Assembly: GCA_047967505.1 (NCBI GenBank)
Contig: CM106539.1
Length of the DNA stretch: 64,000 nt
Source: Dipteris shenzhenensis
Taxonomy: Eukaryota > Polypodiophyta > Polypodiopsida > Gleicheniales
Reading direction: 5' to 3' (one strand)
Position 1 is the stretch's first letter; each line of letters starts with the position of its first letter. The notes beneath the pieces were generated by a model. That model made no database searches and was not told where the DNA came from. It saw only the letters and a program-made list of their open reading frames with translations. Shown piece after piece: positions 1-12,989 of this stretch. A program made the position numbers and the translations under genes.

Positions 1-540
1 ACCCTCCTCTTTTTCATCCCCTATTAACTCCCCTCACTCATTTCACTCCCTTATTATCCCACTCCCCTATTACCTTCCCCTCTCCCATTCCATTCTTCCC
101 TCCCCACTCTCACTTCCACTTCCCATTACTCACTTGCCATTTGAAAACTATTAATATATTATTATACTATTTTTTATACTTATTATCATACACCCCTATT
201 ACTTCCCTCTCCCATTCCACTCCTCCCTCCTCACTCCCACTTCCACTTCCCATTACTCACTTGCTATACACATTTGCAAACTATTAATATATTATTATAT
301 GATTTTTTATACTATTTGCAAACTTACATGTGGGCAAAATCACAGGTGTCAAAGCGATCCTATTGTGGTCATACAACAACTGTGCTTTTATTCAAGGGTG
401 TATTTATCCTCATCAACAAGCTTATTTACTCAAGGTATGAAGTGCATAATTTGTGCACTAGGTGTTTACTTTGTTGTATCAAAATTGTTTGCCACACACA
501 CACACATATACACATACCGAGAATTTTCTAATATTATCGC
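1..540. repeat. Pyrimidine-rich low-complexity DNA with a duplicated block
   Basis: The plus strand is almost pure C/T for the first 130 bases and then A/T-rich. A block of about 129 bp (roughly 61-190) is repeated, diverged, at about 191-320: both copies run from a CCCATTCCA-type stretch through CCCATTACTCACTTGC to AAACTATTAATATATTATTATA. No coding signal is visible. Short open frames here are by-products of low complexity. Confidence 0.6.
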
Positions 541-544
541 ATCT

Positions 545-3500
545 ACATTTCTCCTATGGGCACAAAACTTTGTACACGCCTCAACCTAGGTCGTATTGAC
601 TTGCATACAAAGTGGTGCACCCATCCCATAAGTACTTGTTCGGATAACACACCTCCAAATGTATTTTTATGACGATTGTGCATAACACTACGAACAAAAT
701 GGTGTATAATGTGAGATCGACTATGCAAAGCATATCCAATGGACACAAGACTTTGCACGTTCCTCAACCTAGGCAGTATTGACTTGTGTGCAAAGTGGCA
801 TCCCCATCCAATAATTACTTGTTTGAAAAATACACCTACGATCGTGTTTTTTGACGGTTGTACATGACACCAAGGCCAAAAACAGTATTTAATACTCAAT
901 CTACCATGTAAAGCATATCCGATGGGCACAATACTTTGCACGTGCCTCAAAAGTGGTGGTATGGTATTCCATGCAAAGTGGAACGCCCATTCAATAAGTA
1001 CTGTTTAGAATATCACACCTAGGACCATGTTTTTTATTGGTTGTTGTCCATGACACTAAGGAAAAAACACTGATTTATGCTTAATCGACAATGCAACGCA
1101 TATGGGATCATCACAATACTTTGCACACATCTCAACCTAGGTATTATTGACTTACATGCAAAGTGGCTTGCCCATCCCATAAGTACTTAGTCGAATAACA
1201 CATCTAGGATCGCGTTTTTTGACGGTTGTGCATGACACTAAGGCCAAAACAGTGTTTAATGCTTGTTCGACAATGCAAAGCATTTCCGATGGGCACAATA
1301 CTTTGCACACACCTTCAACTAGGTGGAATTGACTTACATGCAAAGTGGCACGCCCATCCCATAAGTGCTTGATCGGATAACATACCTAGCAGCGTGTTTT
1401 TTTACGGATGTGCATGACACTAGAGCAAAAATAGTATTTAATGCTCGATCGACCATGCAAAGGATATCCGATGGGCATAACACTTTTTGTATGCCTCAAC
1501 CTAGGTGGTATTGAAATGTTCTCAAAGAGGCACACCCATCCGATAAGTACTTGGTCAGATAACATACCTAAGGGCGTGTTTTTTTGCGGATGTCCATATC
1601 ACTAGGGCAAAAATGGTGTATAATGCGTGATCAACCATGCAAAGCATATCCGATGGTGACAATACTTTGCACGCACCTCAACGTAGTTGAAACAAACTTG
1701 CGTGCAAAGTGGAGCCCCCATCTGATAAGTACTTATTTGAATAACATGCCTACGGTCGTGTTTTTATATGGTTGTGCATGACACAAAGGCAAAAACGGTG
1801 TTTTATGCTTGATCGACAATGCAAAGCATATCCGATGGGCACAATACTTTGCACACACCTTCAACTAGGTGGAATTGACTTACATGCAAAGTGGCATTCC
1901 CATCGCATAAGTACTTGATCAAATAACACACCTAGTAGCGTGTTTTTTTACGGATGTGGATGACACTAAGGCAAAAATGGTATTTAATGCAAATAGTATT
2001 TAATGCTCGATCGACCATGCAAAGGATATCCGATGGGCACAACACTTTTCTTACACCTCAACCTAGGTGGTATTAAAATGTTCTCAAAGAAGCACACCCA
2101 TCCGATAAGTACTTGGTCAGATAACACACCTAAGGGCGTGTTTTTTTGTGGATGTCCATATCACTAGGGAAAAAATGGTGTATAATGTGTGATCGACCAT
2201 GCAAAGCATATCCGATGGTGACAATACTTTTCACACACCTCAAAGTAGTTGAAACAAACTTGTGTGCAAAGTGGAGCCCCCATCCGATAAGTACTTATTT
2301 GAATAACACGCCTACGGTCATGTTTTTATATGGTTGTGCATGACACAAAGGCAAAAACGGTGTTTTATGCTTGATCGACAATGCAAAGCATATCCGATGG
2401 GCACAATACTTTGCACACACCTTCAACTAGGTGGAATTGACTTACATGCAAAGTGGCATTCCCAGCGCATAAGTACTTGATCGGATAACACACCTAGCAG
2501 CGTGTTTTTTTTACGGATGTGCATGACACTAAGGCAAAAATGGTATTTAATGCTTGATCGACCATGCAAAGCATATCTGATGGGCACAATACTTTTCCTA
2601 TACCTTAACCTAGGTGGTATTGAAATGTTCTCAAAGAGGCACACCCATCCGATAAGTACTTGGTCAGATAACATACCTAAGGGCATGTTTTTTTGCAGAT
2701 GTGCATATCACTACGGGAAAAACGTTGTATAATGCGTAATCGACCATGCAGAGCATATCCGATGGTGACAATACTTTGCACGCATCTCAACCTAGTTGAA
2801 ACGGACTTGCGTGCAAACTGGAGCCCTTTAATGCTCGATCGACCATGCAAAGGATATCCGATGGGCACAACACTTTTTGTACACCTCAACCTAGGTGGTA
2901 TTGAAATGTTCTCAATGAGGCACACCCATCAAATAAGTACTTGGTCAGATAACACACCTAATGGCATGTTTTTTTGTGGATGTCCATATCACTAAAGAAA
3001 AAATGGTGTATAATGTGTGATTGACCATGCAAAGCATATCCGATGGTGACAATACTTTGCACGCACCTCAATGTAGTTGAAACAGACTTGCGTGAAAAGC
3101 AGAGCCCCCATCCCATAAGTACTTATTTAAATAACACACCTACGGCCGTGTTTTTATATGGTTGTGCATGATGGTTGTGCATGACACAAAGGCAAAAACG
3201 GTGTTTTATGCTTGATCGACAATTCAAAGCATATCCGATGGGCACAATACTTTGCACACACCTTCACTAGGTGGAATTGACTTACATGCAAAGTGGAATT
3301 CCTATCGCATAAGTACTTGATCGGATAACACACCTAGCAGCGTGTTTTTTTACAGACGTGCATAACACTAAGGCAAAAATGGTATTTAATGCTCGATCGA
3401 CCATGCAAAGCATATCCGATGGGCACAATACTTTTCCTACACCTTAACCTAGGTGGTATTGAAATGTTCTCAAGGAGGCACACCCATCCGATAAGTACTT

Positions 3501-5100
3501 GGTAAGATAACATACCTAAGGGCATGTTTTTTTGTGGATGTGCATATCACTACGGGAAAAACGTTGTATAATGCGTAATCGACCATGCAGAGCATATCTG
3601 ATGGTGACAATACTTTGCACACATCTCAACCTAGTTGAAACGGACTTGCGTGCAAACTGGAGCCCCCATCTAATAAGTACTTGTTTGATTAACACACTTA
3701 GGACCGTGTTTTTTCATGGTTGTGCATGACACTAAGGCAAAAACGATGTTTTATGCTTGATCGACAATGTAAAGCATATCCGATGGGCACAATACTTTGC
3801 ACACACCTTCAACTAGGTGGAATTGACTTACATGCAAAGTGGCACTCCCATCCCATAAGTGCTTGATCAGATCACATACCTAGCAGCATGTTCTTTTACG
3901 GATGTGCATGACACTAGAGCAAAAATAGTATTTATTGCTCGATCGATCATGCAAAGGATATCTGATGGGCAGAACACTTTTTGTATGCCTCAACCTAGGT
4001 GGTATTGGAATGTTCTCAAAGAGGCACACCCATCCAATAAGTACTTGGTCGGATAACACACCTAAGGGCGTGTTTTTTTACGGATGTGCATATCACTCGA
4101 AAAAAAATGGTGTATAATGCGTGATCAACCATGCAAATCATATCCAATGGTGACAATACTTTGCACGCACCTCAACGTAGTTGAAACAAACTTGTGTGCA
4201 AAGTGGAGCCCCCATCCGATAAGTACTTGTTTGAATAACACACCTAGGGTTGTGTTTTTATATGGTTGTGCATGACACTAACGCAAAAACGGTGTTTTAT
4301 ACTTGATCCACAATGCAAAGCATATCCGATGGCCATAATACTTTACACACACCTTCAACCAGGTGGAATTGACTTACATGCAAAGTGGCATTCCCATCGC
4401 ATAAGTACTTGATCGGCGGATAATACACCTAGCAGCGTGTTTTTTTAATGGATGTGCATGACACTAGAGCAAAAATAGTAATTAATGCTCGATCGACCAT
4501 GCAAAGCATATCTGATGGGAACAATACTTTTCCTATGCCTTAACCTAGGTGGTATTGAAATTTTGTCAAAGAGGCACACCCATCCAATAAGTACTTGGTC
4601 TGATAACATACCTAAGTGTGTGTTTTTTTGCAGATGTGCATATCACTACGGGAAGAACATTGTATAATGCGTAATCGACCATGCAGAGCATATTCGATGG
4701 TGACAATACTTTGCACGCATCTCAACCTAGTTGAAACGGACTTGCATGAAAAGTGGAGCCCCCATCCAATGAGTACTTGTTTGATTAACACACTTAGGAC
4801 CGTGTTTTTTCATGGTTGTGCATGACACTAAGGCAAAAACGGTGTTTTATGCTTGATCGACAATGCAAAGCATATCCGATGGGCACAATACTTTGCACAC
4901 ACCTTCAACTAGGTGGAATTGACTTACATGCAAAGTGGCACACCCATCCCATAAGTGCTTGATTGGATAACATACCTAGCAGGCTCGTGTTTTTTCACGG
5001 ATGTGCATGACACTAGAGCAAAAATAGTATTTAATGCTCGATTGACCATGCAAAGGATAACTTGGTGTGTCCATCTGATGAGTACTTGATCAGATAACTT
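545..5100. repeat. Satellite array, ~182-bp monomers in a 3-monomer higher-order repeat
   Basis: The motif AAGCATATCCGATGG (or a close variant) recurs about every 182 bp, for example near 731, 910, 1096, 1278, 1459, 1639, 1820, 2204, 2386, 2569, 2751, 3032, 3227, 3408, 3589, 3772, 3954, 4135, 4318, 4504, 4686 and 4868. From about 1.28 kb three monomer types alternate. Type A has CACCTTCAACTAGGTGG. Type B has GGTATTGAAATGTTCTC and CACACCCATCC. Type C has GATGGTGACAATAC and GTAGTTGAAAC. The ABC unit is about 545 bp. One unit is cut short near 2827, where C jumps into B. Small insertions occur near 2000 and 3170. The array ends inside a B monomer near 5050-5100. The first monomers are the most divergent, as expected at an array edge. 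Monomer length is close to that of many plant centromeric or subtelomeric satellites, but location on the chromosome cannot be read here. Confidence 0.92.
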
Positions 5101-5222
5101 TTCCACCAATAAATTAAGTACTAATTAAAAATTATAATAAATGAGTAGATTATTAAAAAGAGACTAATATTTATGTAATTGTTGCTACTGCAGCTTCCTT
5201 GCGAAGGACTCTCACAAAGGAG

Positions 5223-5615
5223 ATGGCTATAGATTTTGTTCCAGGGATGAATGTGATTTTATGTAGCAAAAGAGAAGTAGTTGCATTTGCTACAATCCAT
5301 GATAGTGATCCCAATTCAGTTTGCCACTTTCGAAGACTTGGCGAAGATAAGGTGGCAGTTACTGTATCAAAGATTCTTAGCACATATGTTGAGCTAAAGT
5401 ATAAATGTGGAGATATGGAAACACTTGGAGATGTTATGCCCTACAATACATCCAACAAATCATTTATAGCATGGGACAAAGATGAGACTTATGCAACAGA
5501 CATTATCAAGAATACAAAGTGCACCACCTTGGATTTTACTATAGGGGACATTTTACAAATGAGATCATTTGCAAATAAGACTGTAGCAGAAGGTGAAGTA
5601 TTGGGATTTGAATAA
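5223..5615 (+). CDS. Fragment resembling the DUF8039/TNP1-type domain of plant transposon-associated proteins
   Basis: An open frame of about 131 codons from the first ATG follows directly on the satellite edge. It reads as a compact beta-rich domain with hydrophobic strands (VPGMNVILCS, VAFATIHDSDP), then a basic turn and an LGDVMPYNTS-like segment ending near a conserved-looking FIAWDKDE. The pattern 'V-x-L-x-S...VA-x-A-x-I...DP...LG...V-x-V' is what I associate with the small C-terminal domain of plant En/Spm(CACTA)-related and DUF8039 proteins. A possible splice acceptor (CTGCAG, 5188-5193) lies just upstream and the frame is open through it, so this may be an exon or exon-like remnant rather than a free-standing gene. 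No partner exons or transposase core were recognised nearby. The assignment rests on pattern memory only. Confidence 0.35.
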   Translation: MAIDFVPGMNVILCSKREVVAFATIHDSDPNSVCHFRRLGEDKVAVTVSKILSTYVELKYKCGDMETLGDVMPYNTSNKSFIAWDKDETYATDIIKNTKCTTLDFTIGDILQMRSFANKTVAEGEVLGFE

Positions 5616-8160
5616 GTGGAGCAATGGTCATTTGCACAGATGAGGATTCTCAAAGTCACTGATGATGGTATGGTTGATAACATAACATCCTTATGTCCTT
5701 CACTTCTCCTTTATCGAACTCTTACTCCTTCAATTCTCATCTCTTGAACTCTCACTAGGTTCTCACATCCACTTCACAAAACTGTCACTTCTCCTTTGCA
5801 TTGAACTCTCAAATGTCTTCCCCACTTCTATCACTAGACCCATTCCAGCCTTCATATCAATTCCATCTTCTTTTTCTCCATACCTCCAACTCTATGAAGC
5901 TCTCCTAGTCCTCCTTTTTACCCTCGCTCAACTTTCATGTTGTCACCAATGTACCTCAACGTATGCGTGTGAAGCCCAATGCAGAAGCTTACATGATGTG
6001 TTGCCTGGTGGGAGACCCTACTAGCAAAGAAGTAGGACATGTCAATAACCACTATACTTTTTTAAAAAGGTGCATGAAGCAAGAGTGGTGATGATATTTG
6101 CTGTGGAAAGGAAAAGCCATGCTCTTGCCAAATTTGATGAGAATTTTCAAGAAGAGGCTCACATTTCTGAGCAAGGACAAGTACTCAATCAATAAAGACC
6201 TAGTTATATTGATGGTAGGCACTTGCTTGAATTGCCATATTGGGTGGAGCAATACATAACAATCATTATCCTAAGGCAATGTAGAGATCAAGGAACTCTT
6301 GAGCTTTCCATGTCATTTAGGAGTCAAAATTTAGGCATCAAATCCCTAATGCATGAATTGCAAGCTCAAGCACACACATTGTCCCAAATCGCTCTCACAT
6401 CCCGAAGACCAAGCTTAGGGTGGAGTGTGATTCTTCAATAGATAGCCACTTGATTGGAAAGTATGTAGCAATGTAATCTCAAGCTAGAGGTAGCAATTGT
6501 CCCATATACTCTCAACAAGCCACTGCCTTCATTTAATAGGGGGGGGAAACCGATTACCAAGGACAAGTAGGAGACTCAAGTGGGAACCCAGTGGGAAGGC
6601 GTAAGACTACTAAGAAGGTGGGAGACTTAGGTGAGAAGGCATCTCACAAGTGGGTGGATGAGGCATGGACCAATGATAAGGGGAATGCTGATGCATAATG
6701 ATCACAAGGTGGAAGCTCCACCATACCCCACAAACAGTAATTCATAGATTACACATTTAAAGATTGGAGACATTGCTTAAAAGAAGTGGTGCAAAATAAT
6801 AAGCATTGGGAGGAAGAAAAGACAACACAAGACCACTAGTTCAACTAAACGTCTTGAAGGAAAAGCATAATGTTCATGGAACATGGCTCAATAGAACAAG
6901 GTTGAAATGAATAACAAGGAGAGCGATTGAATGGCTATGAAGAGTAAGAGATTGTCACTCAATGAAGAGATTATCACTCCATGAAGAGGTTGTGAGGATA
7001 TAGCTTCAAAACAACACCCTCTGCATGGAACTACAATTGAGGGATATAAAGAGAAGGGTGGAAGTCCATAATTGCTACCATTGAGCTGTTGTCTACACTA
7101 TAAGCAAAGGTAGGGAGGCAAGCATTATTCCAAGACTAGAAATCCCATATGTGAATCCCCTTACTGGCGTTCACCTATCTCCTCCCCATAAAAGGCGCAT
7201 GAGAGTTCATTTCGTAGGAGTTATGCAAAACTCAAGAGGGAACTCATGTCAACAATCAGTGATGCAAGGGCGAAGTGTTTCTTCTATTGATGCATGTGTA
7301 GATAATATCAAACATGGGGTCCAAGGAAACAATGGTCCAAGGACAATATGCATTGTATGAAATTGTACAAGTGATACTACACATTCAAATGAAACAAATG
7401 CATCTTGCTTAGACTTGGACCAATGAGCTTCACTAATGCCTAAAAGGGTCTCATTATGTACAGGTTCCCTTATTCTAAGGAGTGGGTTGTGATAAAGAAT
7501 GGAATTAATGTACACAAATGGGATCATCAAATGCTCTCTTCAAGGAAAGATGTATCCGCAATGGACTCAAGGAATGTAGATAGTCAAACTTAGAGCCACA
7601 ACCTAATATGTATAATAGCAATTATACAAGTTGGATCAAAAATACCCATAAGCATTGTCCTAAAAAGCACCTTTGTTATAAAATGCAAGGATCAGGATAG
7701 ATTTCTCAAATCCTCATAGCATTGAGTAAGAATCGCAAGTTGAGTAGAGAAAGTAAATAGCAAACTAGGACTTGACCTCTCTGATACATCAATTTGAGAA
7801 AAGGCTAGTATATCCATTTTTGCATTTTAGTGTCAATTCAAGGATTCACCAAACTTCACAATGGCAATACCATGCAAGTTTAGGGTTGTCATGTCTCGAG
7901 CACTAAGTTTACTCCACGATGGGGTATTTAATTATGTGGAGTTGTGGGTCCAGTTTGAATCCATGTGCGGATGTGGATTCCTAACAAAAATCCTTATGGG
8001 CTTGTCTCCCTCAACATTGCAGACCTCACTAAATAGAAGAGCCCTTATAAATGGCTAGTTCAATATTATGAAAATAATATGCATACAAGGATACTCAAAA
8101 TCACTAATATTGGACCTAGAATCTGCTCGTGGCAAAACAATTTTTAGCGCACTTGTTGCT
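5616..8160. other. Unassigned intergenic DNA
   Basis: No family could be recognised on either strand. 5690-5940 is C/T-rich with repeated CTTCTCC and GAACTCTCAC-type words. 6050-6450 and 7150-7530 contain open frames of 66-93 codons that overlap on both strands and show no recognisable domain. It is probably decayed transposon DNA. Confidence 0.4.
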
Positions 8161-8199
8161 CTCCTTTCTACAAGATTGATAGACTATGAGATTTAAGTA

Positions 8200-9175
8200 A
8201 ATTTGGCTGGGTCCAAGGATTATTTAACAATTGCATGCAAACTTTTAATAAACATCTAGTAACATCTAGTATCTCAAAGTCATCAAATTCTACACCATAT
8301 AATCTTCCACTAGCTTTTGCCAAAAAAGACTTTTCCCTGACATTGCGAGGTATCATTATGGAGGCCAAGGCACAAAAACATGGTAGTAATTCCTACTTTG
8401 TGGATTTTCATAATGCTTTCAACACTATGCCCTCATCACATTCCTACAAGATCCAGGACACGATCAATAGATTATTTGGGTAGTCTTGACACTTTATGAG
8501 ATGGTATTAGCTAGGGCGTGGATGACGATTGGATGGACTAAGGAGGCCAAGAGCACGATTGAGGTGAAACCAGGTTGCCCTTGCCAACTCTGTTTGGTTA
8601 CTACATAGATGATCTTGAGACATTTATCCAAAAACTAGGAGGCACCAGGTCATCTTTAGCTGGATCCTTGGTTTAGACTCTCCATGTAGACAATGTGGTC
8701 ATATTCTCGTCTACTTTCAACAAGTTGCAAGTAGAGATTGTTGCCTCCTATACATGTGTAGGATTGATCTTCCTTAATGAGACAAGCTATGCAAGCCCAA
8801 TTAAGCAGGGCTATGTCACAGGTGCCATACTCAAGCACCCAATCTTTCTTCCACTCTCATTTCCAAGATCCTAGGTCGCTTTTGTTCAACTCTTTGGTCC
8901 GCCCAAATGTTGATATGTATGGTAGTTCTTGTTGAGACCCCGACCTATCAAAGATCAATTGGCTTGAGTACACATGCTCTAGTTTGATGATTTACAATAA
9001 ACTTAAAGTCCCACACAAGATCCTCCTAGCTAAATTCGAAGTTACCCCCCTCCAACTTGGCACAAGCCTCCAAATACTCACATCCTCCATCAATTTTGAT
9101 TCAATGACCTTTAGACAACACAAGTTACCATCATTTGGCCCTATCCACGCTCATGTACTAATATCTATTTTTTAG
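8200..9175 (+). pseudogene. Decayed LINE reverse transcriptase, different lineage from the (TG)n LINEs
   Basis: Pieces of a LINE polymerase can be followed through several frame changes. Near 8395 is YFVDFHNAFNTMP, corresponding to the RT motif usually seen as FVDFRKAFDTV. Near 8565-8640 is V-K-P-G-C-P followed in another frame by LFGYYIDDLE. Near 8680-8705 is a degenerate catalytic box, LHVDNVVIFS, where LLYADDIVLLS would be expected. Near 9000-9060 is KVPHKILLAKFEVTPLQL, typical of the segment after the RT domain in this type of LINE. Stops and frameshifts are frequent, so it is long dead. The style (GCPLSPTLFG..IDDLE) differs from the zf-RVT LINEs that fill the rest of the window. Confidence 0.6.
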
Positions 9176-11584
9176 GAGTTTTGGATATTAGTATTAGCAT
9201 TAGTCTTCGGGTGTAAATGCCCACTGGGTGGCCTTACCCCTTCAAGTGTTTTCAATCTCACACACTTCGATCTTTCAAAAACTCTAATAAACTTTCTTTT
9301 CTTTCTCATATTCAAGCCAAACCACATGACACCAATCTCCAAGTCAATAGGGCTATTGATGACACTTGGTCCATAGTTTTCCATTGCCTAATGCTTGACC
9401 TACAAAACATACATATGGGGTGTCATCTTATTACTTTGTCCTCCTCGCTTTATCATCTCCCTTGTTGGAATAACAAAATTTTGCTTCATGGCCATGGTTT
9501 TTGCAGATTGTTGCACCAATTTTCATCATGGCCCAAAGCTATGACACCACATGCACTTGACCTTGTGACCATATGATTCAATTACCCATTAACATCTCCT
9601 TTTTCATACGTAGACTCCACTTTTATACCTTTGCATGGTTTTTCATAGCTTTGCACCTCAACATGTCAATTACAAGCAAAGTTTGACATAAACCCATGTG
9701 TTCTAGTCGTGAGATTTCTAGTTACTCTCCTTACATAAGGAGATCAAAATGAAAGCTATTCTGTTACTAAGAACCCAATTAATAACAGAACCATCACAGA
9801 CACTTAAAATCTCAACAATTCTCTACAAGATCTATAAATGATTGTCTTTGCACATGGATCAAGTCGATCGTTCAACCCATGATCCACCACATATGATTGG
9901 TCAATGGTGCCCCTCTCTTGGAGTAAGAGCCAACAATACATCCCTCCCTCAAATCTCCAAAACAAGAGCCATTTCTGCTTGTGTGAAGAACAAAAATGTT
10001 CTCTTTCTGTTACGCTAAGACAAAATTCACAGACCAATACACGTTGAACATGCACATGATGCATACCTACATGAAGAGTATAGAGAATAAGATATACAAG
10101 CACGAAATTCTGTTCCTTTAAACTCCATCACTCATGTATACAATACTGACAGAGGACCATAGCTACAATAGTAACAAGGTCTATAAAACTCTCATAAAAT
10201 ACAGCATGTTGCAATGTGCACCATATTCTATCGAGTAATGATCTGTGCAGGTCTTTGATTTGATATTCTTTTTAGGCTAATTTTCTAGTGAAACTTTCCA
10301 AGCAAAAGGAATGTGGTTATAACAATAAGACACCTTGGACCAACACTCTGATTGTAAATCCACTCCGGGTAAAAGTCATGTCACCACATCAGTCTAGCTA
10401 GAGCAGCCCCTAAAGAAAATTATACAATACATGGTACACTTTGAACAAACCTGAGAAGAGTGAAGCAAAAAAGAATATGATCAGATTATCAGTAGGTGGC
10501 AGACAAAGAAATCGTTGGCATTAATGCTCATTCTCTTCAAAATGAGCAATTGTAATTTTGAAACTTACAAACGCATGCGACACCACAATAAGCTTCACAC
10601 TTCGGATCAACATACTTTGAATCCCATGCCATTAAAATGCCCAATCATAAGAAACATAAATCTTTGAAGCACCAATCATTTGAGCAGCTTAAGGGTTTGG
10701 TTGCACTACGCAAATCAGTTGACTTGCAACTACAGTGTAACTTAGGAAAAGGAAATAGTCAACATTGATAATCTTTATTGATGAAGCAAGGGACTTTTTG
10801 GATCCGTGTCTGTAAGGCAAGAGTCAAAGACTGTCATTTCACAATTTCAGAGGGCATTTCTTCACCACTGGGGCATTCTAATTTGCATAATGTTGTGTTC
10901 CTGACCCTGTCCTTGAATTTGTGAAACATAAAAAAACAAAATAATCATCAAGTTTAGAGTCTACCACATCCTCAGATCAAGGAAAAAGTGAACCTCTAAA
11001 AAAATTTGAATCGAATCATTACACAAATTGCTTTATCAAATTATGGTCACACGAATAACAATAATAGCCTGTGTCGCCATGAAGACAACTGTCACCTCAA
11101 CAACCTGAAACTAAACATCTAGAATTTCTATGAGGAATTCTCAGTGTGAGAACTAATTTACATCCACTAGGGATAATCCATCACACTGCAAACAGCTCTG
11201 GATAATACATGAAAGCTGTTGCTGAAATAGATATACCTCGACTCGGTAATTCATCATGCTTTCAATCAATCAGCTGAAAACTCACATTGACAGGCTTGTC
11301 TCAAGCAATTGAAGCAATGAGCACTCATCCCTTGCTGACGAGTCTTCTGGCTTCACGATCAACAGCATACTCAAAAACATCAGGGTTCCAATGGTTGTGC
11401 ATGTTCATGGGGCCTGTATGGCACCAGGATAAAGAAGTGAAAAAAAAGGCAAGACAGTCTATGGATTCCGTCCAATCTCAGGAGATCAATTGTCAGAACA
11501 ATGACTATCAAAATGAGATCTAAAATCCCTGCTGTTCCGATGCCTAAGCAGACAATGGATGGAATTCTTCAAGGACTTTATGTA
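9176..11584. other. Downstream flank and possible 3' UTR of the DHHC gene
   Basis: No convincing coding region. A 119-codon plus-strand frame at 9217-9576 and a 99-codon minus-strand frame at 9804-10103 show no known domain. The part nearest 11585 probably includes the 3' UTR of the minus-strand acyltransferase gene. No unambiguous polyadenylation signal was chosen because several A/T-rich candidates exist. Confidence 0.4.
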
Positions 11585-12100
11585 TTACCTGTCTGAGGGT
11601 TGACTGCCATTTCCATTCACTTGGGCAGCATCCGTCTGTCCTGAAGCCAAAGCTAGAATCTCAGGTGTCATCTCCCAACTCCCACTCTTCCGTCCCCAAC
11701 TTGATCTTCTGGGATGTGCTCCACTTCTGGCATCACTGCTCTCCAATGATAAAGGGCGCCCAATAGCACGTGTGAAAGCATCGTCATAGCTGTCTTTAAT
11801 GTCCAGGCCAAGCTCACCAACTTCACTTATCCGACCCTGGGTTTCTTCATCGCCTTCACTCATGCCAGCTTGCACTGATGGCTTAACACCTGTTTCAACT
11901 TCCCCTTGCTTCCCTGAGCTTACTACTGACTGAGGATTGGACAAAATTTGACCAGAGGCATCCAGCAGAATCTTCTTCCGAAATTTGTTTTTGGAGGGCT
12001 CAACAGGAGCACAAAAAATCTCATAAAAGTTCTGAACCACTCCAAGGTTGTAAGGGTTTAGCCTATTATCATACCGATACCTGAAATTCTCGTATGTTGT
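11585..12100 (-). CDS. Protein S-acyltransferase (DHHC family), C-terminal exon
   Basis: This is the last recognised exon of a membrane palmitoyltransferase that attaches long-chain acyl groups to cysteines of target proteins. It begins after a good acceptor (TTTTACAG, AG at 12102-12101). Its first residues, TTYENFRYRYD, carry the TTxE motif of the family, completed by the ISTNQ that ends the preceding exon. NPYNLGVVQNF and PSKNKFRKK follow, typical of plant members. A polar cytosolic tail then leads to RRSSWGRKSGSWEMTPEIL, a signature of plant PAT C-termini as I remember it. The frame ends SQPSDR with TAA at 11587-11585. The end is ambiguous: CAG|GTAATA at 11591-11585 also looks like a splice donor, and a 69-bp intron to an acceptor at 11521-11520 would add about ten residues before TGA. 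The stop reading is simpler. Confidence 0.88.
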   Translation of the reverse strand, partial: TTYENFRYRYDNRLNPYNLGVVQNFYEIFCAPVEPSKNKFRKKILLDASGQILSNPQSVVSSGKQGEVETGVKPSVQAGMSEGDEETQGRISEVGELGLDIKDSYDDAFTRAIGRPLSLESSDARSGAHPRRSSWGRKSGSWEMTPEILALASGQTDAAQVNGNGSQPSDR

Positions 12101-12989
12101 CTGTAAAAGCAGCACATGAGTTATGATTAAAAAGGCAAACATTAACTCCACAGGAAAGACAAAGAGGAGAAAATAACCAAGATCAGTAGGCCTGTTCCAA
12201 ATTGTACAGGAATTCTTAACATCAAAGATTTTTCATGCCTGACACATTATGTTCATATCAATACACCCAAAAGTCAGCTCAGATGGAAATGGAAAGGATA
12301 CATGTTGGTCTGTTCATATCAATACACAAAGGAGAAGTAAACAATCAGTGTAAGTAACCTTTTGTGATACATTATACACAATAAAATCACACTTGTTCCA
12401 AACGTACATACATGAATTCAATGTCAGAACATGAATATTATGTTCATATAAATACACCTGACAAGAGAAGTCACATGGAGGGCCATGCATAAATCACTTT
12501 CGTCTTTGGACACCTTGTTCCAAATTTTCCATATTCATCCAATCAGGATTGTCTTTCCTGGAGGATACTTTTGACTGACAGAATTCCACCTTCGACTGCT
12601 AAAAACTGGTAGTATTCAAACTTATAGCAGCTCAAGAATTAGCAGGAATCTCCTGGCGTGAATTCAATAATGTTCTCTACCAAGCCCCTTCTCAAATAGA
12701 TGTTGGCAATATCTGTCTGGGCCCTAAAGAAGTTAAAAATGGTTCATTTTCTATATCTACGTTCTTCTCCTCCAAAAACCTACTCACTTGCAAATATTTT
12801 GTGCAGCAAATCTTACAATGCTTCATAAGAGCATGGGCTATGCAGAGTGACCAATTTCGATATCATATTGTGTTCACAATGTAGGCTTTGTTAGGTAAAG
12901 TCCACAGAAAGGCAACATGCAATTACAAGATCAGAAAATGTCATTGTAAGAGAAGTATAAATAGGATAATCTATCTAATGCGCACACAA

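Noticed and set aside
545-5100. Regular repeats considered as a CRISPR-like array, and the many 60-100 codon frames inside them considered as genes
   Set aside because: Whole ~182-bp units repeat without unique spacers, the context is a plant nucleus, and the frames are periodic by-products of the satellite.
9217-9576. 119-codon plus-strand frame downstream of the decayed LINE
   Set aside because: No recognisable motif, and composition is like the surrounding decayed DNA.
11486-11519. Additional terminal exon of the DHHC gene after a 69-bp intron
   Set aside because: Possible because CAG|GTAATA is donor-like, but an in-frame TAA lies in the same bases and gives a simpler end. Kept only as an alternative in the exon entry.
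11287-11523. Plus-strand 78-codon frame near the DHHC C-terminal exon
   Set aside because: No domain; it overlaps the probable 3' region of the minus-strand gene, and the other strand explains the locus better.
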